A DNA stretch of 64,000 nucleotides from Wyeomyia smithii (taxonomy: Eukaryota > Arthropoda > Insecta > Diptera > Culicidae). The notes under the pieces were generated by a model. That model worked only from the letters and a program-made list of their open reading frames with translations. It was not told where the DNA came from and did no database searches. Position numbers and translations under genes: made by a program. The stretch covers positions 48,677,315-48,741,314 of the forward strand of contig NC_073696.1 in the NCBI RefSeq assembly GCF_029784165.1, read 5' to 3'. Below, one piece after another: positions 1 through 11,000 of the stretch. Position 1 is the stretch's first letter; every line of letters starts with the position of its first letter.

Positions 1-297
1 TAGCTATTAAAGATCATAACGCTTTTGGAGAAATTTCGCTCCTGTATGTTTTTTTAATCAAAACCATCAACAGAATTTGATGCTGCAATGGCAGATAAAC
101 ACTTTTGCGTCATAAAACATGCATAAACAGCAAAATTTGATTAAATTATGTTGAAAAACATTAGCTGGGACTCGTATGCCATTACTTTTACGATACCTAG
201 CCAAAATGATAGCAAGTCAGTCACATAGCCACCTATGACCGGTGATGAAAAATAAACTATCAGCATAACGATTTGTCAATTGAGCGAACAGTTGAAA

Positions 298-2277
298 ATG
301 TCCGGACTGGAGTTAATCAAGTTTTATGCCAGTTCTTATGAAAGTTCCGATGAAGAAATCCTTTCTAGAACCGTACAACCTACGCCAGCCTCTGTAACTC
401 AAAGGTATGTACTAGTTGAATGGTACAAATACTATAATAATATTTAAATTGAACAGAGAGCCAAGGTTGGATGCTCGTGGACCGCTCCGCATAGAGGACA
501 TTACGGATTCGGAAGATGAAATGATGACGAGGAAGAGGACTAAGAAAGAACAGCTAGCGGCTCAGGCTGCCAAGAAACGGCGTGTAAGTCACGCAGAAAA
601 ACTAGTTGATTGTAACTGTAAAAAGAAGTGCTTCACGAGGCTTTCTAAGGATGAGAGATCTGACGAGAATACATTTTTTTGGAACGTAAGCATGTATGAG
701 CATACATCGTTGATTCGGGAAAGAGTACAGCAAGTTCCTGTACGTAGGCGCGAACGGAACACCTACTCTGGTCAAGAAGCAATGAAGCAGCATAGCTATT
801 TATTCAGCCTTAAGTCGTCTGGTGGTGAGCTTGTTTCGGTGTGCCGGAAGTTTTCCTCAATTCACTGGGGTATGGAGATGGTTGTGGGTAAGGAATCGTT
901 TTGCTTAATAATCTTGTATCCTGAACAATATGTATTCTGGATATTTTGTTCACAGAAATCTTATCTACCGAGCCTTTGCAGTTAATCCTGATGGAGCAGT
1001 AGTCTCGAAGCGTGGCAAGCATGAACGGGATTTGTCCAAGCGTGATGCAGTTAGAGCACACATTCTGTCGTATCAACCGACTATCTCGCACTACAGAAGG
1101 GAACACGCCCCAAACCGATTATATTTGCCTTCCGACCTCACGGAGAAGATCCTGAAGAAGATGAATATCTCACTCGTGAAATTGGGACATGAGCAATGCG
1201 AATCTTGTGTGACAGCCGAGCAGCATAGAAAAGATTCCGGTCATAAAGATACTGTCCCACACGATGAGATGCCTTGTTCGATATGCGACTCACAACAAGT
1301 TCACCTTCGTAACGCAGAAGTGTCTAGAAAAGCATATAGAGAGAATGGTGAAAATGCAAAACCAAACCACGTTGTACTCGCTGTTGATTTATAAAAGGTA
1401 ATGGCATTGCTTTTCTTGATAGATGTTCATAAGGTCTATGTTTCACTGTTTACAGGTAATCCAGCTGCCCCGGCTTGATGGTTTGAAGTCGATTGTTTTT
1501 ACTCAACGCTTATCAGCGTACAACGAGACATTCGCGCCGGTAGGCAAATACGCTAAACTCGTTCCTGTAGTGGCTTGTCTGTGGAATGAATCAATCGCCG
1601 GGAGATCTGCTTATGACATTCTTTCGTGCTTTCCACAGAGTCCTAAACAGATTTGGCAACGAGAAGCATCTGACCTTGTGGCTGGACAACTGTTCCGCAC
1701 AAAATAAGAATTGGAACTTGTTTCGCCATCTAATTTTATTAATTAATTCAAAAAAATCAGTTGGAGAAAGTTGTGCTAAAGTTTTTTGAGAGCGGACACA
1801 CTTTCATGGCGGCGGATAGTTTTCACGCTGCAGTGGAAGCCAGCATGAGGAAGAACCCACCCGTCACCTACGAAGATTTCTGCAACGCCGTGAAAACTGC
1901 CAAAGAAAGCACCGATGTACTTGACGTTTTTTAAAACTAAATTCACCGTTTCTCAATACGTTTTGAATAACTGTCATCCGCGACCATATATTGATAAAAT
2001 ACGAAGAATAGAGTTTACCAAAGGGAGCCTGGAGCTTCAGTATGGCGATACAGTCTCCGACAATGGCGCAATGAAACGATGTTTTTTGTTTACAAAGAAA
2101 CAAATGAAGGAGATAAATGCGGAAGGTTTTTCACTAGAGAAAAATCTGTCCTATCAGAAAGCTCCAAATGGAGTTGACCCAGATCGGAAGGAGGCTATGC
2201 TGAAGGTTATTCAACCGGTGATAAGTGTCGAGAAAAAACTTTTCTGGTATAATCTACCAGAGCAAAAATCTTACTAA
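298..2277 (+). pseudogene. Broken multi-exon gene, probable transposase-derived family
   Basis: An ATG at 298 opens a 107-nt exon that ends at a GTATGT donor. Intron 1 is 405-456. Exon 2 runs from 457 to about 888 and carries the Cys-rich motif CNCKKKC. A second intron ends in TTCACAG at 956, and a third (about 1398-1455) separates VDL from VIQLPRL. Later come LWLDNCSAQNKNW (about 1669-1720) and GHTFMAADSFH (about 1793-1825). The Asp in AVDL and in WLDNCSAQN resemble catalytic Asp residues of an RNase-H-fold transposase; that reading is inference. Damage: a one-base loss near 851, a stop where Gln is expected just before intron 3, and frameshifts near 1622, 1760 and 1915. The last open stretch ends at 2277. 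I recognise it as a recurrent insect multicopy type but cannot name the superfamily. It has no function as it stands. Confidence 0.6.
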
Positions 2278-2639
2278 TTGATAAATACTTCGCCAAGAAA
2301 CCAATTTAGCAGCACAAAATGCGTTGTTTATTTAAAAAAAAACGAGGAATATAACATTCAACAAACTTTTAAATTTCAAAACCAGTTTCCTCACTCGTTA
2401 CTTGTAATCATGATTGTGAAAATGTCCTCACAGATATCTTCTGTCAGAGCAGTAAATACAGTGTATTTTCACTGTATCATACATTTTCATAAAAGTCAAT
2501 ATTGGAAGAAAACAACTGATGTGGGAATTTGGAATTCGGTAGTGGTGCAAATGAAGATAACTTTCTTATAAAAATATTTATGCATAATCTAAATGCTAAC
2601 ATCTACAAAAAATAAGCTCTGGAAATCAGCAAGAGAAAA

Positions 2640-3480
2640 TGCTTTAACCGTTATGTGCTCGGAAGTCAACATTTTAAATTTTTCGGATGTCACCATTTTA
2701 AATTTCAAAATGGCATCTGGAGTTGATGTTCGGTCTCTGAGCATCATCGCGATGCCAGAAATATAGTCAAGTTCTTTACGCGGTTTTTTTATACGCGGAT
2801 ATTGTTTACGAAGTTTTTTACGCGGATTTTCGAATTACCGCGGTTTTTTTACGAGGTACGTATCCCTCACGTAAAAAGTAACCTGACTACCCATATTCGA
2901 CGGTATTCGGGCAATTTTAGTTTCCTTCCAGACACCGGAAGTCGCCATTTTGGAATTGAGAAAGGGTCTCTATGGTCGTTTATAGGTCTCTAGACACCGT
3001 CCCGATTCCGAAAACACTCTTATGAGGTGGCTTTCGGACAATTTTCTATGTTTTCCGGGAACCAGGAGGCAACATCTTGAATTTCAGAATGGCGTCTGAT
3101 GGTATTCGGTTTTGAAAATACCCATATAGGATGGTATGCGACGTTGTACTATTTCAACGTTCCTATGGCCACTAGAGGCCCCGGCCGAATCTGTTCCGGA
3201 AGAACCATTTGAAAGCATATCACCATAACACCCAAAACCATAAAAATGACCTGTGGAAGTAATTTTAAGAACTTTCAACTAATAACTGTAAGGTTCTGTT
3301 CGAATATTCATAAAATTCCTCAGTTCCGGAACATATTCCCGGAAAACCAGATCTCCAGCAACAAAGAAATTCTTTTGGGACACCGCTGGCACGAATTTAA
3401 AAGTAGAAAAGGTACTGAATCTTTTGGTACTAAATTATTGGAATGAAATGCAAATTGTCAAAGTTACACGAATTTCAATT
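2640..3480. repeat. Dispersed CCGGAA-rich repeat, copy 1
   Basis: Short phrases recur here: gccattttggaatt, gcatcatcgcgat, ccggaaa and acccatat. They are spaced as degenerate units of about 130-150 bp. The same phrases occur near 4960-5240, 37720-38085, 42930-43200 and 57440-58110, so this is one repeat family with at least five copies in the window. No coding capacity is seen. Confidence 0.6.
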
Positions 3481-3639
3481 TGTGGGTACCAGGGTACTCC
3501 CCCCATTGACCCCCTTTCGTTGTTATATAAAAACTAATGTTATCAAAAGTTTAATAAACTTTGAGATGTCACTGAGTTTCATCACTTTTGAAGACCATAA
3601 ATTGTGGTAAATATCATATGTTTCATAATTATTATTGAC

Positions 3640-3725
3640 TGTGGGACTGACTTGCAATGATTTTTTCTATGGGACCGACTTGCGATCATTTTTGCTATGG
3701 GCCAAACTGACTTGCTATTTTTTTT
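3640..3725 (+). repeat. Short 28-bp tandem repeat, three units
   Basis: Three imperfect units share TGGGACNGACTTGC and an ATTTTTT stretch. An inverted relative lies near 195-232, so these may be subterminal repeats of the transposon carrying the broken gene at 298-2277. Confidence 0.5.
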
Positions 3726-3996
3726 CATAGTTTCTCAGAACAAAGTGTTCAAAAGTATGTGTTCTATCGAAAGTAGATATAAGAAGGTTATGATTCCACT
3801 AATAAAATCAAAATTGATAAAAATGCAATTGGGACGGACTTGACATGAGCGGCAGTAAAACAAGGGCTTTTATCTTAGCACAGCCGACGCTAAAGTACAC
3901 AAATGATTTGACTTTATAACCAACTTGTTGTTGTTGATTGACTCGCTCTGGTCCACAAAGACACGCTTACCGGAAGTTTTACTCTCAGTAGTCACG

Positions 3997-4425
3997 TATA
4001 AAAGCATACTAATGCCGAAATTTATTCTTAATGCGTATAAGCAGAAAGAGGACGATTGAATTACTGGAAACTGGTTCGACCCACAACTGGCAGAGCAGCA
4101 GCTGAATTCAGCGCAGCAAGGCTAAGCAGGCAACTCATTCAATCGCAGCGTTTTACAGCAAACGGATCAACCATGGTAATAATTTTGTTCGGATCTGTCG
4201 CGTCACGTTTGCTTTCAGCCCTTTGGCCACTGCTAATAGCTGTGAGTAAGCCGGTAGCGTGTGTGTATGATCGTTATTGTTGTTTTGTTTGCTTGCTTGC
4301 AGTGTGCGCAGAGCGGAAAATAACAAGAGAATTACAATCATTCTGTGTCATCCATAAATGGCAATCCAGAATCAACACTTCTCTCGAAGGTTACTTACTA
4401 ATCATTTAATAAAAAGAGAGAGTTG
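3997..4425 (+). other. Candidate small transcription unit with one intron
   Basis: Signals occur in a workable order: TATAAAAG at 3997-4004; ATG at 4173 in context caaccATGG; 23 codons rich in Val, Leu and Ile like a signal peptide; donor GTGAGT at 4242; a pyrimidine-rich stretch ending in GCAG at 4302, giving a 61-nt intron; exon 2 with stop TAA at 4321-4323; and AATAAA at 4408-4413. The spliced product would be only 29 residues, ending CAQSGK. A 15-codon upstream ORF starts at 4013. Without splicing, the same ATG reads about 79 codons. I recognise no family. It lies downstream of, and convergent with, Btk29A. The arrangement may be chance, or the transcript may be non-coding. Confidence 0.25.
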
Positions 4426-4468
4426 AAAGAGAATTATCACTGAAATTTGTCACCTTACTTCATAGAAC

Positions 4469-4590
4469 TGATTGACCCCAATCGAGTGTATTCCCAAACC
4501 TATTGCCAAAAAGTTATTGACACAAGACATACTGTCGTAATTCTACGTTAACCTTGCGGTCATGTCTTATAAACAACCTCTTCAACAATT
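4469..4590. repeat. Repeat end shared with 43239-43345
   Basis: Phrases such as cgagtgtattcc, gcggtcatgtct and acaacctcttcaac occur in the same order near 43239-43345. The piece also contains taattctacgtt, the inverse of the gacgtagaattacgtc found at 42661 and 57212, which fits an inverted end of the same element family. Confidence 0.5.
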
Positions 4591-4859
4591 TAAGGAACGA
4601 CGTAAAAAGTAACTCATTTGAAACTAAGCTTTGTGCTTGTGAAAATGTCGATATAATATTCTCAAATTGAGTTTAGTATGGAAAAAAATGTTTCCGAACA
4701 CCAAAAAATTAGGAAAAAAATAATCTTAATTTGTGGTCAAAATATGGTGTAAGAAGCCTTTAAGGACCAGGCCAAAAAGAAAAAAAAAACATTTTTCACA
4801 GAATTGCAAGATCAATTTTCTAAAGGCCCAAAATGGTTGAAACAGACTTTTACCTTAAA

Positions 4860-5295
4860 CTAGCTGCCCCGGCAAACTTCGTTTTATCCATTTTTTTATT
4901 TATTTAAATCAAAATTCTTCATTTTGATGGTTTCAAACATTTTAAACTGATTCACACATCCAAGGGCTGTTTCCCATGAACTGCAAGTCGCTCTCTTAGC
5001 ATTCAAAATGGTATCTCAGGTCGATGTTTGGCTGCTATGCATCATCACGATAACGGAAATACTCATGAAGTGTAGTATTTGGTCGCTTTTGGCTGTTTTC
5101 TTTTCCAGAAACCGGAAGCCACCATCTTGGAATTCGAAATTGTGTCTATGGTCGATTTTTGGCTTCTGTGCATCATCGAAATAACGGAAATACTCATAAT
5201 GGGGTCTTGTATGGGATATCGTACCATTCTAGAAATATGCTATGCTTCTCATGGTTAATTTATTCCAGAACAGACAGACAGACAGATTTGCATTT
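4860..5295. repeat. Dispersed CCGGAA-rich repeat, copy 2, with CAGA tail
   Basis: Degenerate units with catcatcacgat, ccagaaaccggaag and caccatcttggaatt match the repeat at 2640-3480. The block begins with agctgccccggcaaactt and ends with a short (ACAG)n run near 5270-5290. Confidence 0.5.
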
Positions 5296-5299
5296 TTAT

Positions 5300-5900
5300 A
5301 TGTTTAGAATAATTTCAGCATGTTAAAAAAACAAAAACGAAAACTAAAAAAATATTCTAAATTAACTCAGAATAATGAACATCACTTTTTAGGACTACGA
5401 AATAGTCAAAATAGAAATTGATCCCAAATTGAGCTCAGAATGACGAAAAACTCTTCTGAAGAACAGAAAAGGTCGACAAAGAAAACGATTTCAAACTATC
5501 ATTTTAAAAAAGTAAAAAATGGTTCCAAAGAGCAGAAAAATGTTTTGAAAGACCAGAACAAACAAACAGTAGAAATGTTATAAAATTAAGTTTAAAGTGG
5601 GCTGAAAAGGGAAATCACCCAAATCGTGCACGAAATGGCGAAAAAAAAACACTCTAAGGGTAAGAAAACAATACCTGTCGCCTAACTGTTAAGTTAAATT
5701 TACGCACCGCTTTTTTTTCATCTGTTATTAGTTCACATGTTGTAACTGTTATAACCTAAAAACTACTTTTTTTCTTTCACATTCTACTTAGCAAAAAAAA
5801 TGAAACCACCTCTTATTTTTTCATATAAGACATATTTGTTCTTTTATCGATTTTATTACTGGTTTATTAGTTTGACCTCGAATACAAAACATCTATAATA
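5300..5900. other. A-rich intergenic stretch, no gene seen
   Basis: AT-rich, with many runs of A. All six frames are closed at short intervals and no repeat boundary was recognised. Confidence 0.5.
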
Positions 5901-7940
5901 ATCCTGCTTCCGGTTTATGACCAATCAATGTCACAGCGTGCTGCAACCCATTTTAAAACGGTTTTGAAGAAAACAAATTCTTGATTGCAGTTTTATTTTG
6001 CACATTTTGCAAATTAGTTCGCCAGCCCTTCGACACGGGGGGCAGGCCGGCCGCAGCACTTTATAAAGTTGCAGTTAGCTTCTTGCATAAAAATGTATAT
6101 ATATGTATATATATATTTTTCGAAAAAGTATTCGACGATTCTTTATGAGTTTTACGGTATTTGCTCGGTATTTGTTACTTTAATCCCATATTAATTATTC
6201 TTGCTGCTTGCTGTTGCGTTGATTCACCCTTAACGGTAGATGATGGTGCCCCAACACAAGCAATATGTTAGATGTACTTCAAATCCTAATATTATTGGCT
6301 TGATTTTTTTTCTGAATCCGTATAGGTAGTTTTTATTTATTATACTCATATTCTGATTTGTGTTTTATTTTCTCCCTCACTATAGATTTGTTATTAAACA
6401 TTTATATTCTAGTGTTGTAAAAATGGCATTTCTTGATTTCTCATGGATATTTGTGTGTTTGTGTATTGATGCTTCAACTTTGTATAAGCATTTCTGACGT
6501 AAGCAATAATAAATTTAGATAAAAAATACTATTGCCAACTTTGCTTTCATAGTGCGCAAGAAGCGCACGTGCTTCGAATTGGTCCACGGACCTGTTTGAA
6601 CCAAACTAACAACGCCACATCTCGGAAAAAAATAAAGTCTGAGCAAACTAACACTAACTTTACAGAACAAACAAGCTCGCCGTTACAAAATGCCTGATTG
6701 AACAAAAGAATGACTACACTCGACGAAAAAAAACTCCATCAATATTCTCTATCCTCCACAGATTGCTTCGAGTAGACACACGCGTAGGTAAATTAAATAA
6801 ATGTCTTTAAAAACAAACTAAAAGTATTAAATATCACTTATGCTTTCTTGCGTTCGCTTCCTATCATGACACTACTTCCGAACAGTTTAGTGTTAAATAA
6901 ACCGTAGTATAATGATGTCTTAAGCCGAAAAAAATACCGCTAATAAAATTGGAAAGTTCGTCCCTTGTCGCAAGAAGCGCCTTCACGTACATATATATAT
7001 CAGAGGTTACCTCCATCGTCCTAAACTGCACTCCACCACGCCCATAAAGGGCGTTACTGTTGCTCATCAACATCCCGTCAATATATTTCTAAACTGTAGT
7101 CACAAAAATTATTGTTTCTTCCCCGTTTTAGTTAAGCATGCAATTGTTTCAATATCGCCGTACATTTGGAAAACCAATGATTTTGATTCACAGTATCTTG
7201 CTTTTGTGTATGTGTGTGTGCTTCAATTCGTAACATGCATTATTTTTTGTTTATCAGTCAGTTGTTTGTGTATTGTGTACGTTAGTAGAATTAAAACAAA
7301 TCTAGGTGAATGCATTGGGTAAAAATGAGAAGTTTACGTTTCACGGTAGGAATTAGCTGTTCCTTTCTCTGTCTTCGCAAGGCAGCACCGAAAGAAACAG
7401 GCGTTGGCTAGTTCTATAACTGTACTTTCAGATTTTAGGTTTAGTTGTATATTTAAAATAAGTCTATTTATTGGAGTGTACGGTTTTACGTCGGCTTTTT
7501 GTTTTTTCTTTTTTCTAGTTTTGTGTGATACTGGTTCGAGACTGTGTCTTTCCTATGAGTGATACTTAGTTGTCGGAGCAATTATGTTTGGCTTTTTGAT
7601 GGCAGACAACGATTCAGATGGTTCCTAGTGTTTTTTTTATCGAGATAATTTGTGTTTGTTTTATACTTTAAATTGAGATATGAAGATTTTCATTTTTTCC
7701 GTAAGCACAATATTTCAAAAGGTAATAAAATACTATCCATGGTTTTGTTTTCCAGCGTAATATTAGTGAACAGCTGAAAAAAACTGCCACGGGAGTTATT
7801 TAAGTGTTTTAGATGATGGATAGTAGAGATACTTGAAAAGGAAAAGCATCTAGCCACTACGTTGGTAAATTGTCGCACAGTAGTGCAGATCCGTGACGAC
7901 CGCGCTAGAGGATTTCGAAAAACGTGCAATGTTCTCCACC
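5900..7940 (-). other. Btk29A: Probable Btk29A 3' UTR and downstream flank
   Basis: This stretch lies just past the Btk29A stop codon (complement of 7941-7943) and has no long open frame or recognised transposon. Several TTTATT hexamers (AATAAA on the gene strand), for example near 7466 and 6336, could end the transcript, but nothing picks one. A TATA-type dinucleotide run sits near 6092-6117. Confidence 0.35.
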
Positions 7941-8039
7941 TTAGTCGGTAAGACCTTGAGCAACCGCAGCAAGCTGATCCTTCAGTATTCGGAATCCGGG
8001 CCTGTCCTCTGGGCTGTGGGACCAACACTTTTTCATCAC
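7941..8039 (-). CDS. Btk29A: Btk29A terminal exon (kinase C-lobe end)
   Basis: 32 codons plus TAA, residues 579-610. It begins VMKKCWSHSPEDRP, the conserved CW...RP motif of tyrosine-kinase subdomain XI, and ends QGLTD. The acceptor is TTTGCAG and the phase is 0. Confidence 0.93.
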   Translation of the reverse strand: MMKKCWSHSPEDRPGFRILKDQLAAVAQGLTD

Positions 8040-11000
8040 CTGCAAATAGAAATGTAAAATTAAATCATTTCTCAGATCATTTCAAATTAGGATTGTTGGA
8101 CAGACAATGTAGTTGCCTAAAACTCAAACGAATTAAAAAAGGGCACTCCTAATACTTGCACACTGATTGCATTCTAAAGTGTTCCACCACGTGTTAACGG
8201 GTTTAAGCTCTAATTCCTGAACACTGCTTTTATGGCGATGTTGAAATGTCCGACAATAGCGATAAACAGGTCATCTGCTTAGGATTCTTCGTAAATAGTA
8301 TTATGGAACTTACATCATAAATTTCTTTTGCACATGCTTTTGGTTTCTCTAGTATGATTCCTCGCTGGACACGTTCTACGACCTCCGTATTCTTTAGACG
8401 GCCATAGGGCATTTTTCCGCACGTGAATACTTCCCACATGAGCACGCCTAAAACGGTTGTAGAGTTAGCAAAATTGCAAAAAATCGTATAGCACTTCATC
8501 CTACCGTAAGCCCAAACATCACTCTTGGACGAAAACCGGGTATAGTTAAGCACCTCCGGTGGCGCCCATTTGATCGGGAACTTGGTACCACCGGAACTGG
8601 TGTACTGATCATCGAGCACGTATCGGGCCAGCCCAAAATCGGCCACTTTGACGGTGTTCTCCGAACCGACCAAACAGTTGCGGGCTGCGAGATCTCGGTG
8701 AATGTAATTGTGCCGCTCGAGGTAGGACATACCCTTGCACACCTGTTGGAAGGATCAATTGAGTAACATACTAGCGTAACGAACGCAATCAGCATACCTG
8801 TATGCACATATCAAGCAGCATTCCCATATTACCGATCAACGTTTGTTCATGCCTTCGCAGATAGTTAAGTAGGGAACCATGTTTCATGTACTCAGTGATG
8901 ATGTAGATCGGTCGATGTTTGGAACAAACACCGTAAAGTTGTACTAGATTTGGATGTTGCAGTTTCCTGCGATTGGATCAATTGAGATTAACATTTTTTT
9001 TCTGTTTTCAAAAAATAAACAAACAAATGCTTACGTCATAACTTTTGCTTCCTCGATGAAATCGTCCTCGGACATGGTTCCTACTTTCATCATTTTAACG
9101 GCTGTGTCAATCGAACCACGCCATTTGGCTCGCCGCACAACACCGAACTGGCCGGAACCGAGTTCCTCCAAAATCATCAGCTCTGAAGGATGGATTTCCC
9201 ATTTGTCTAAAAGCAGATGAATACGCTTTAAAGTTAGTTTGTCTTCAAGCGATATTCAGTTTCTCTAATACCATGCGATAAACCGGCAGTCGGTGGCACT
9301 GGTCGATCGCACGGGGACGTCTTCAGCCGACATGCCAGACCGCCGGAGTTGTGTCGATGGTAGTTGATCAAATCCGGTATCGTTTCACAGCAGTGTTTTT
9401 CTGAGAGGTAAAACTCCTGACGAGCGTTCTGTTTAATGTGATAGTGCTTTACATGGGATTGGGGTCTAGAAGTTAAAAAAAAAGGTTAGACATTACACGG
9501 AAAAAAGACTGAGTTGCAACTTACACTTTGGTATGTAGCGATAGCGTATACAGGCCTTTGGTGGACGACTTTCTGACCACGAAACAGCCTTCCTTGTCGT
9601 TCTGTTTGAGCAGCGATTCTGCCCGCTGCCGGGACATGTCGCCCACGTACCAGTCGTACTTTTGGAGACCGAGCAGTTCCTTCTCCTTGACATAGTTGCT
9701 TGGAATGTATCCGATAGTACCGTGTTGATCTTTGACCTTCCACCAATGTTCCTGGGAATCATCGATCACTTCATACTCGGCATTCTGAGAGAATTGAATT
9801 GTTTAAACTATTGCATTGGGCGTCATTGTATCAAACATACCTTCTCTAATGACAAATCGCCACTCTCGATAGCCTTGAAAGGGTACAGGGCAACGACAAT
9901 CTTGACCCTTGGCGATACATCCTGTGAAAAAAAACGAATGCAAAAATAAAATAGAGATTAAAAATTGAAAACGGTTGAGAGACGCCCATGAAAATTATTC
10001 AGCTCCTCGTCCCGCCAAAAGCAGACAGATTTACAAAGTGAAAACGACTACAATAACGACGGTTTCCGCTGTTAACCCGTCGCATCGGGTAATAGAATGC
10101 CACTGCCATGCACGGCAGCGGAAATCCAAAGTGACGATTAATTCAAATAATGTCGACACTAAATGCGCGCGATTAAACAGAAGGTACAAACATTCTCGCG
10201 AAGCGTGAAATTCACTTACGAGGCAAACGAAAGGAGAAGAAGAACTGAAACATTTCTTCGTCACGGGAAGACGAACCGCGACGAATAATGGCGAATGCAA
10301 ATTAAATTAGTGAGTGGCAAAATTAGAGAAAATTGATAATCCAGTTCTCTCTAGACGGACGAGTTTATTTAGCTGGAGTGAAAAACTTCATCCGTTGCGG
10401 TTAAGGCTTCTTTATGCTTCCGCCCTCCTGCTGGGAGGTTTCTTACCTTTGCCTTCGAATTCGGTGTTCCGGGAGCGACTGTCGGACCACCAGGCATATT
10501 TAAATCGCCTCCGTTCGTATGATGACCTGCACCGTTGATGGACGCCGTTTTGAATGAGTGCGTGGGGGACTGAAAAACAAACGGAAAAGTAGGATGAAGA
10601 TGATTATTTGTTCATAATTTAATTTTCGGAACATAAAAATAATTCTGACAAAACATCAGCAAAAAGAAATGAATTTATTTGTTCGTTAACCGAGTTGAAA
10701 ACTGAATAAGCAGGTAATGTTCTTTATAATAAACAATTATAACTTTCAAATATGATCTTTATTAATTTATGTGAAAAACTTGAGAATGTCAAATACCCCA
10801 GTAACATCCCCTAAGAAGTCATGAATCAGACATTTAACATCTGTCAAGTCCAGTTTGCATTCTGAATTAGATATACTGTTAAATATTAAAAATCAAAAAC
10901 CAAAAATCAAAACTTGAAAATCGAATATCAAAGTTCAAAATCACGTATCAAAATTCGTAAAAACAATGATAAGAAATCAAAAGCTGAAGAAACACAAATC

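Larger units (their letters stand above)
170..3870. mobile_element. Possible TIR-bounded DNA transposon around a broken gene
   Basis: A stretch near 195-232 is an imperfect inverted copy of a short motif repeated about three times at 3640-3725, built on GACTTGC and TATGGGACC. The two sides flank the broken transposase-like gene at 298-2277. This suggests a DNA transposon with repeated subterminal motifs, later invaded by the CCGGAA-rich repeat at 2640-3480. Exact ends and a target-site duplication were not found, so the boundaries are approximate. Confidence 0.3.

Noticed and set aside
10314..10538. Plus-strand frame over 10.3-10.5 kb
   Set aside because: It is the antisense shadow of the Btk29A linker exon, whose splice sites and phases are consistent on the minus strand.
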